Source of the DNA: an uncultured Actinomycetes bacterium
GTDB taxonomy: Bacteria > Actinomycetota > CALGFH01
Reading direction: 5' to 3'
Length of the DNA: 13,206 nt
NCBI GenBank assembly: GCA_937881255.1
Contig: CALGFH010000283.1
Span: 1-13,206 of the forward strand
A program made the position numbers and the translations under genes. Numbering within the stretch: position 1 is the first letter of the stretch; the number at the start of each line of letters is the position of its first letter. The notes beneath the pieces were generated by a model, which saw nothing but the letters and a program-made list of their open reading frames with translations, made no database searches and was not told the origin of the DNA. Below, piece after piece: positions 8,582 through 13,206 of the stretch.

Positions 8582-8674
8582 TCACCGGCACCACCGGCAC
8601 CAACCGCCACAGCCCTCGCCGTGGCAGTAGCGGCAGTAGCAGCGGTGCGCCTCCTGGTGGAGCTTCCAGAGCAC
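8582..8674 (-). CDS. Cys-rich microprotein with a DnaJ-like CxxCxGxG motif (candidate)
   Basis: I do not recognise this as a named gene. A 30-codon ORF begins at a GTG at 8674 and ends with TGA at 8582-8584, 20 nt before folC. GGGGAGG (8683-8689) sits 8 nt upstream of the start. The product begins with a short segment VLWKLHQEAH, followed by RCYCRYCHGEGCGGWCRWCR. Cysteines are at 12, 14, 17, 22, 26 and 29 and histidines at 6, 10 and 18. Residues 14-21 (CRYCHGEG) match the CxxCxGxG unit of the DnaJ zinc finger, and CRYCH also fits the CxxCH haem motif, though no signal peptide is present. All but two codons end in G or C, as in the neighbouring genes. A small zinc-binding protein is the likeliest reading. 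A chance ORF created by the short repeats in this DNA (WCRWCR, CYCRYC) cannot be excluded. Confidence 0.45.
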   Translation of the reverse strand: MLWKLHQEAHRCYCRYCHGEGCGGWCRWCR

Positions 8675-8715
8675 GACGAACACCTCCCCGGCCTCAGAAG
8701 GGGAAATAGGAAACG

Positions 8716-8744
8716 AAAAAACCGCCTCCCGGGAGGGAGGCGGT
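8716..8744 (-). terminator. Strong rho-independent terminator or attenuator
   Basis: On the minus strand ACCGCCTCCC (8744-8735) and GGGAGGCGGT (8730-8721) form a perfect 10-bp stem with a 4-nt TCCC loop. The stem ends in a six-T run (8721-8716), which includes its last base. The T-run exists only in the minus direction, so it acts on transcripts coming from the valS-CYTH side or from the promoter-like sequence at 8937-8966. It lies 27 nt before the Shine-Dalgarno of the Cys-rich ORF and 155 nt before folC. Confidence 0.85.
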
Positions 8745-8936
8745 CACCGCGAATTCGGGCGCTGGATCAGCGCCTCACGGTGCGTTCCCTCCGGGGAGCG
8801 CGAAGCTCGACATGGCGGTCGGGACGACCCGGCCGCGCAGGTGACAGCGGCGTCCGCATCCGCGGAGCCACCGTGCTCGCTCGCTGTTCGCCGTCACGCC
8901 GTTCACCGCCTCCCGTGCCGAGATCACTCGACAAGG
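8716..8936 (-). ncRNA. Candidate structured leader RNA ending in an attenuator
   Basis: This stretch between the CYTH gene and folC lacks a convincing long gene but is rich in pairings. There is a stem of GTGACGGCG (8897-8889) with CGCC-gct-GTCAC (8852-8841). A hairpin GGCGCTG-atc-CAGCGCC (8774-8758) is enclosed by CACCG/CGGTG (8782-8778 with 8749-8745). The terminator follows. The terminator's 3' arm GGGAGGCGGT occurs a second time at 8914-8905, so its 5' arm can pair with either copy. Such mutually exclusive pairing is the layout of an attenuator. A 40-codon frame (GTG near 8894 to TGA at 8775) could be a leader peptide but shows weak codon bias. No known riboswitch class was recognised. 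Confidence 0.35.
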
Positions 8937-8966
8937 AGTTTGCGCGCGACCCGGCGCGCCCGTCAA
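8937..8966 (-). promoter_or_regulatory. Candidate promoter for the leader upstream of folC
   Basis: The minus strand reads TTGACG (8966-8961), 18 nt, CAAACT (8942-8937). The -35 matches consensus at 5 of 6 positions and overlaps the CYTH stop codon; the -10 is poor. If active, it starts a leader of about 210 nt before the terminator and drives the Cys-rich ORF and folC on read-through. Confidence 0.35.
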
Positions 8967-9754
8967 GGGCTATTTTGCGCGAGAAATTCGGCGAGCAGGT
9001 CGTGGGCGGCCGGGCGGATCCGGCCGTCGCCGTCCAGCTGGCCCTCGAGCCGGCCCTCGGCCAGGAGGCGCTCGATGGCCCGCCCGGTGGCCAGCTTGCC
9101 GTAGCTCCAGGGCCGCAGGTCCTGGGGGAACGCCCCGGCCAGGGCGGCCAGCAGGGCCTGCACCGTCTCCAGCCCGCCCGGCCCCTTGGCCTCGACCTCG
9201 ACCTCGAGCAGCCGGGCCGTGCCGGCCGGGAGCTGGTAGCTGACGTCGTCGACGGTCAGCTCGGCCACCGGCCCGGCGCCCGGGTCGCCACGCTCGACCA
9301 CGTCCCGGGGGGTGCGGGTGGTCTCGCGGGTCTGGGTCGGGTGCAGCCCCAGCCCGGCCAGGTCGGCCAGCGGCTGCCCCGCCCCGGCTCCCTCCGGCGG
9401 CTCGGGGAGCTCGACCCCGCGGCGCCGCAGCTCCTCGAGCGCGGCCTGGAGGGCCCCGGCCGACCAGGGGGCCTCCAGCTCCAGGCGCTCCGCGGCCAGC
9501 CCGGAGCGGACCGCGTCGGCCTTGAGGGTCAGCAGGGGCCGGCCGTCCAGCTCCCGGACCCGGAAGGCGACCCGGGCCCCGGCCAGGGCGGCGTCGCCGG
9601 TGTCGAGGTAGACGTCGCGGATCCGCTGGGCCGGCCGCGGTCGCAGGTCGAACCGGTCGACCGCCACCAGGGCGGCCACCCGCTGCCCCGCCGCCTCCTG
9701 GTCGCCGGCCCGGACCAGCAGGACCCCTTCGACCTCCCGCGGTTGCTCGCTCAT
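8963..9754 (-). CDS. CYTH-domain protein (triphosphate tunnel family)
   Basis: The 263-residue product shows the CYTH pattern of an eight-stranded tunnel lined by charged residues. In order: EVEGVLLV (7-14), RDVYLDTGDAALAGARVAFRVRELDG (46-71) followed by PLLTLK with Lys78, ERLELE (89-94), VAELTVDDVSY (163-173), RLLEVEVEAKG (181-191) and YGKLATGRAIERLL (218-231). CYTH enzymes include inorganic triphosphatases, thiamine triphosphatases and class IV adenylate cyclases that bind a triphosphate and metal. The defining ExExK start motif is incomplete: Glu7 and Glu9 are present but Val11 replaces Lys. That leaves the substrate and even the activity uncertain. The ATG overlaps the valS stop by 4 nt (ATGA), so the two proteins are translated together. 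No CHAD domain is fused. Confidence 0.82.
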   Translation of the reverse strand: MSEQPREVEGVLLVRAGDQEAAGQRVAALVAVDRFDLRPRPAQRIRDVYLDTGDAALAGARVAFRVRELDGRPLLTLKADAVRSGLAAERLELEAPWSAGALQAALEELRRRGVELPEPPEGAGAGQPLADLAGLGLHPTQTRETTRTPRDVVERGDPGAGPVAELTVDDVSYQLPAGTARLLEVEVEAKGPGGLETVQALLAALAGAFPQDLRPWSYGKLATGRAIERLLAEGRLEGQLDGDGRIRPAAHDLLAEFLAQNSP

Positions 9755-12288
9755 GTGGTGGCCCCCTCGGCCAGCTCGACCCGCACGTCGAGCCCGTCTG
9801 GCTCCGGACGCTCACGGTACCCGAACGCCGCCACCCGCCCGGCCGCGGCCAGGTCGGCCTCGGCCGCCCGGACCGCGTCCAGCCAGGCCGCCGGGCCGGT
9901 GACCTCGGCCCGGGCCACGGGGGTGCGCAGGGGCAGGCTGGCCTGGCTCTTGGCCCGCCGGAGGGCGGCGATGACCAGGCTGGCCGCCTCCAGCGGCCGC
10001 CGGTCGGCGGCGGCGGCGGCGGGCGCCGGCTCCGGCCATGGGGCCAGGTGGACCGAGCCGTCGCGCCACCACGACCACACCTCCTCGCAGGCGTACGGGA
10101 GGTAGGGGGCGAGCAGCCGCAGCTGGGTGTCGAGGGCGGCGCGCAGGGCCGCCCTGGCGGCGCTGCCGGCCTGGTCGCCGGCGGGCCGGTAGGCCCGGTC
10201 CTTGACCAGCTCCAGGTAGTCGTCGCAGAACGACCAGAAGAACCGCTCCACCCGCTCCAGGGCGGCCGTCCAGTCCGACCGCTCCAGGGCCCGGGTGGCG
10301 TCGGCCACGACCTCCTCCAGGCCGGCCAGCATGGCCAGGTCGAGCGGCCCGGCCGGCCCACCCGGGCCGTCGTCGGCCAGGCCGAGGATGAACCGGCCCG
10401 AGTTGAGCAGCTTGGTGGCCAGGCGGCGGCCGACCCGCATCTGGCCCTCGTCGACGGCCGTGTCGGTGCCCGGGCGGCCGCTGGCGGCCCAGTAGCGCAG
10501 GGCGTCGGCCCCGTAGCGCTCGAGCATGGCCGTTGGGGTGACCACGTTGCCCTTGGACTTGGACATCTTGCGCCGGTCGGGGTCGACCACCCAGCCGGAG
10601 ATGGCCGCCCGGGGCCAGGGCAGCGTGCCGTGCTCGAAGTCGGACCGGACGACCGTGTAGAAGAGCCAGGTCCGGATGATCTCGTGGGCCTGGGGCCGCA
10701 GGTGCATGGGGAACACCTTGGCGAACAGCTCCGGGTCGTCCTCCCAGCCCCCGGCGATCTGGGGGGTGAGCGAGGAGGTGGCCCAGGTGTCGAACACGTC
10801 GGGGTCGCCGGTGAAGCCGCCCGGCCGGCCCCGGTCGGCGGCCTGGTAGCCGTCGGGCACGTCGGTCGAGGGGTCCACCGGCAGGCGCGCCTCGCCGGGG
10901 GCGATCGGGTGCTGGTGGTCGACCTCGCCGGCCTCGGTCAGCGGGTACCAGAGCGGGATGGGGACGCCGAAGAACCGCTGGCGGCTGACCAGCCAGTCGC
11001 TGTGCAGGCCGGTCACCCAGTGTTCGTAGCGGGCCCGCATCCACGGCGGCTGCCACGCGAGGGCCCGGCCCCGCTCCAGCAGCCGTTCGCGGTGGGCGAG
11101 CAGGCGGACGAACCATTGGCGGCTGGTCACGATCTCCAGCGGCCGGTCGCCGTTCTCGTAGAACTTCACCGGGTGGGTGACCGGCCGGGGCTCGCCGGCC
11201 AGGTCGCCGGCGGCCCGGAGGAGCTCGACGACCCGGCGTCTGGCCTCGGCGATGGTCTGGCCGGCCAGCTCGGCCCAGGCCGGGCCGGCGGGCACCCCCT
11301 GGGGCGGTTCCGCCGCCAGCCGGCCGTCGCGGGTGACGACCGAGCGGACCGGCAGCTTCAGCTCCCGCCACCAGAGCACGTCGGTGAGGTCCCCGAAGGT
11401 GCAGATCATGGCCAGCCCGGTCCCCTTGCCGGGGTCGGCCAGCCGGTGGGCGACCACCGGGACGGGCACCCCGAACAGCGGCGTGGTCGCGGTCGTGCCG
11501 ACCAGGTCGCGGTAGCGGCCGTCGTCCGGGTGGGCGACCAGGGCCACGCACGCCGCCAGCAGCTCCGGCCGGGTCGTCTCCACCACCAGGCCGGGCCCTC
11601 CCGGCCCGGGCCCCGGCGTCCCGAACCGCAGCCGCACGGCCACGCCCGGGACCTCGCGGTCCTCGACCTCGGCCTGGGCCACGGCCGTCCGGTAGGTCAC
11701 GTCCCACAGGGTCGGCGCCTCGGCCTGGTAGGCCTCGCCCCCGGCCAGGAGGCGCAGGAATCCTCGCTGCGATGCCCGCCGGGCCCGCTCGCCGATGGTG
11801 GTATAGGCCAGCGACCAGTCGACCGACAGCCCGAGCTGGCGCCAGAGCGTCTCGAACACCTGCTCGTCGGCGTCGGTCAGGCGCCGGCACAGCTCGACGA
11901 AGTTGGGCCGCGAGATGGGCAGCTTGCGTTTGGGCGGGCTGGCCGGCGGCGAGAAGCCCGGGTCGTAGGGCAGCGACGGGTCGCAGCGGACCCCGTAGAA
12001 GTTCTCGACCCGGCGCTCGGTCGGCAGCCCGTTGTCGTCCCAGCCGACCGGGTAGAACACGGCCCGCCCGCGCATCCGCTGGAAGCGGGCCAGGACGTCG
12101 GTGTGGCAGTAGGAGAAGACGTGGCCGACGTGCAGCGACCCGCTGACCGTCAGGGGCGGGAAGTCGATCGCGTAGACGTCCTCCCGGGGCCGCCGCCGGT
12201 CGAAGCGGTAGGTGCCGTCGGCCTCCCAGCGGGCTCCCCACCTGGTCTCGAGCCCGTCGAGGGACGGCCGCTCGGGGACGCGGTCCAT
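9751..12288 (-). CDS. valS: Valyl-tRNA synthetase, archaeal/Rickettsiales-type
   Basis: This complete class I synthetase of 845 residues charges tRNA-Val in the cytosol. Visible parts: the HIGH motif as HVGH (53-56) within TVSGSLHVGHVFS; GWDDNGLPTERRV (82-94); the editing-domain ETTRPE (237-242) and KGTGLAMICTFGD (288-300); DVFDTWATSSL (497-507), the usual class Ia motif; and KMSKSKGN (574-581). The anticodon-binding helical domain follows. The PPLTVSGSLH and DDNGLPTER wording and the absence of the C-terminal coiled-coil arm place it with the archaeal/Rickettsiales lineage of ValRS and not with the standard bacterial lineage, which I judge from memory of those sequences. The ATG at 12288 has GGAGGGGG close upstream and lies 34 nt after the stop of the other valS. 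No key motif is missing. Confidence 0.93.
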   Translation of the reverse strand: MDRVPERPSLDGLETRWGARWEADGTYRFDRRRPREDVYAIDFPPLTVSGSLHVGHVFSYCHTDVLARFQRMRGRAVFYPVGWDDNGLPTERRVENFYGVRCDPSLPYDPGFSPPASPPKRKLPISRPNFVELCRRLTDADEQVFETLWRQLGLSVDWSLAYTTIGERARRASQRGFLRLLAGGEAYQAEAPTLWDVTYRTAVAQAEVEDREVPGVAVRLRFGTPGPGPGGPGLVVETTRPELLAACVALVAHPDDGRYRDLVGTTATTPLFGVPVPVVAHRLADPGKGTGLAMICTFGDLTDVLWWRELKLPVRSVVTRDGRLAAEPPQGVPAGPAWAELAGQTIAEARRRVVELLRAAGDLAGEPRPVTHPVKFYENGDRPLEIVTSRQWFVRLLAHRERLLERGRALAWQPPWMRARYEHWVTGLHSDWLVSRQRFFGVPIPLWYPLTEAGEVDHQHPIAPGEARLPVDPSTDVPDGYQAADRGRPGGFTGDPDVFDTWATSSLTPQIAGGWEDDPELFAKVFPMHLRPQAHEIIRTWLFYTVVRSDFEHGTLPWPRAAISGWVVDPDRRKMSKSKGNVVTPTAMLERYGADALRYWAASGRPGTDTAVDEGQMRVGRRLATKLLNSGRFILGLADDGPGGPAGPLDLAMLAGLEEVVADATRALERSDWTAALERVERFFWSFCDDYLELVKDRAYRPAGDQAGSAARAALRAALDTQLRLLAPYLPYACEEVWSWWRDGSVHLAPWPEPAPAAAAADRRPLEAASLVIAALRRAKSQASLPLRTPVARAEVTGPAAWLDAVRAAEADLAAAGRVAAFGYRERPEPDGLDVRVELAEGATT

Positions 12289-12322
12289 ACGTCCCCCTCC
12301 TGGGTGTCGCGGGTCGCGGCCA

Positions 12323-13206
12323 TCAGCGGGCCCCGGACAGCTCGACCTGCTGGGCGCGGACCTTGGCCAGGGCCTCGTCGACCTCGGCCAGGCGCTCGCG
12401 GGCCTTGGCGACCACCGGGGCCGGGGCCTTCTCCAGGAAGGCCGGGTTGGCCAGCTTGGCCTCGGCCCTGGTCCGCTCGGCGTCGAGGGCGGCCAGCTCC
12501 CGCTCCAGGCGGGCCCGCTCCTCGTCCAGGTCGAGCAGCCCCTCCAGCGGCAGGTACAGCTCGGCCCGCCCGGCCAGCAGCTTGGCGTTGGGGGTGGTGG
12601 GGGCTGCCGTCGCGACCTCCACGTCCTCCAGGCGGGCCAGGCGCCGGAGGCTGTCGGCCTCGGCCCGGAACAGGTCGGCCTGGCCCTGGTCGGCGGCGAC
12701 CACCACCAGCCGGGGCCGGCTGGCCGTGGGGACGCGGTGCTCGGCCCGGAAGCGGCGCAGGGCCACGATCGCCTCCTGGAGGTCGGCCATGCCGGCCTCG
12801 GCCCCGGGGTCGACGTCGCCGGGCCGCTCGGCCGGCCACGGCCCCAGAGTGATGGTCTCGACCCCGGTCAGGGCCCGGTCCAGCTCCTCGGTGACGAACG
12901 GCATCACCGGGTGGAGCAGCCGCAGCGTCACCTCCAGGGCGTAGGCCAGGGTGGCCCCGGCCCGCCGGGCGTCCTCGCCGCCCGCGCCCAGCCGCGGCTT
13001 GGCCAGCTCGACCGCCCAGTCGGCCAGCTCGCTCCAGGCGAACCCGTGCAGCAGCCGGGCCGCCTCGGCCGGGTCGAACCCGTCGTAGGCCGCCGTCACC
13101 GCCGCCCTGGTTTCCTCAAGTCTGGAAAGCAGCCACCGATCCGCGAGCGAACCACCGCCGTCCCGGTTCACCGGGGGGGCGGAAAGCGCCCCCCCGGACC
13201 CCCCCG
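12323..13206 (-). CDS. valS: Valyl-tRNA synthetase, bacterial-type, C-terminal part (partial, runs off window)
   Basis: Visible are 293 residues open to the window edge. LADRWLLSRLEE marks entry to the anticodon-binding domain. ELADWAVELAKPRL and LRLLHPVMPFVTEEL, both standard there, follow, then a C-terminal coiled coil (roughly the last 70 residues, with LANPAFLEKAPAPVVAKARERL) that is the tRNA-binding arm of bacterial ValRS. The catalytic core would lie outside the window. A GTG at 13171 could start a 282-residue protein, but it has no Shine-Dalgarno and the frame stays open upstream, so a run-off full-length gene is more likely than a free C-terminal domain. Two positions differ from the usual wording: Ala-Val in DWAVELAK and Asp after EEL where Trp is common. 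That may hint at relaxed constraint. Confidence 0.85.
   Translation of the reverse strand, partial: GGSGGALSAPPVNRDGGGSLADRWLLSRLEETRAAVTAAYDGFDPAEAARLLHGFAWSELADWAVELAKPRLGAGGEDARRAGATLAYALEVTLRLLHPVMPFVTEELDRALTGVETITLGPWPAERPGDVDPGAEAGMADLQEAIVALRRFRAEHRVPTASRPRLVVVAADQGQADLFRAEADSLRRLARLEDVEVATAAPTTPNAKLLAGRAELYLPLEGLLDLDEERARLERELAALDAERTRAEAKLANPAFLEKAPAPVVAKARERLAEVDEALAKVRAQQVELSGAR
13171..13197. repeat. G/C-run inverted repeat at the window end
   Basis: An 11-bp perfect inverted repeat with arms ccgggggggcg (13171-13181) and cgcccccccgg (13187-13197) around gaaag is followed by another C-run to the edge. It lies in the linker of the bacterial-type valS, where it encodes Gly/Ala/Pro. 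Such hairpin-forming G-runs commonly break assemblies. Confidence 0.6.

Noticed and set aside
8860..8874. T-box-like string (minus strand ACGGTGGCTCCGCGG), 13 of 15 matches to the T-box consensus I recall
   Set aside because: It lies more than 110 nt before the terminator, only about 60 nt of RNA precedes it (too little for stem I with a specifier loop), and the tRNA-pairing context is not visible. The downstream gene is folC, not an amino-acid gene.
8775..8894. 40-codon minus-strand ORF (GTG to TGA) after the CYTH gene
   Set aside because: Several codons end in A or T, unlike the neighbouring genes, and no family is recognisable. I kept it only as a possible leader peptide within the structured region.
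10048..12852. Plus-strand open frame of about 930 codons opposite valS
   Set aside because: It is an antisense shadow across two real minus-strand genes, with low-complexity composition and no start signal.
12323..13171. Free-standing 282-residue ValRS C-terminal protein starting at the GTG at 13171
   Set aside because: The frame is open upstream to the window edge and the GTG lacks a Shine-Dalgarno, so a truncated view of a full gene is the simpler reading.

Overview
The window is very GC-rich, with codon third positions almost all G or C. Every convincing gene lies on the minus strand. The order, read in the direction of transcription from high to low coordinates, is: end of a bacterial-type valS, a second archaeal/Rickettsiales-type valS, a CYTH-domain gene, folC, ndk, mreB, mreC, mreD, mrdA (PBP2), rodA, and the start of a disordered, Arg-rich protein that looks like the N-terminal extension of an actinobacterial ribonuclease E/G. 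This valS-folC-ndk-mreBCD-mrdA-rodA-(rne) order, the sequences of MreB and RodA, and the frequent GTG/TTG starts point to an Actinomycetota chromosome. I cannot name the genus.

Region by region: (1) 12323-13206 is the C-terminal part of a standard bacterial valyl-tRNA synthetase that runs off the window. (2) 9751-12288 is a complete second ValRS of the other lineage, and it overlaps by 4 nt the CYTH gene at 8963-9754. (3) 8562-8962 holds no standard gene but is not empty. It has a promoter-like sequence, several hairpins, a strong minus-strand intrinsic terminator whose 3' arm is duplicated upstream, and a 30-codon Cys-rich ORF with a Shine-Dalgarno sequence ending 20 nt before folC. (4) 6768-8561 holds folC and ndk. 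(5) 1128-6685 is the elongasome cluster mreB-mreC-mreD-mrdA-rodA, tightly packed with stop/start overlaps. (6) 843-1127 is an intergenic spacer, and 1-842 is the RNase E/G-like N-terminus.

How the genes work together: MreB filaments with MreC and MreD organise the peptidoglycan synthase pair RodA (glycosyltransferase) and PBP2 (transpeptidase) for lateral wall growth. FolC makes polyglutamylated folates, Ndk balances NTPs, and the ValRS genes charge tRNA-Val.

The main oddities are: mreC carries a single-base frameshift in a run of four G at 4794-4797, which would join MreC in one open frame to PBP2; two ValRS types sit in tandem; a Cys-rich microprotein with a DnaJ-like CxxCxGxG motif precedes folC; an attenuator-like leader lies upstream of it; and PBP2 carries a set of residues spaced like the zinc site reported for Acinetobacter PBP2. 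I found no tRNA, rRNA, CRISPR array or insertion sequence.
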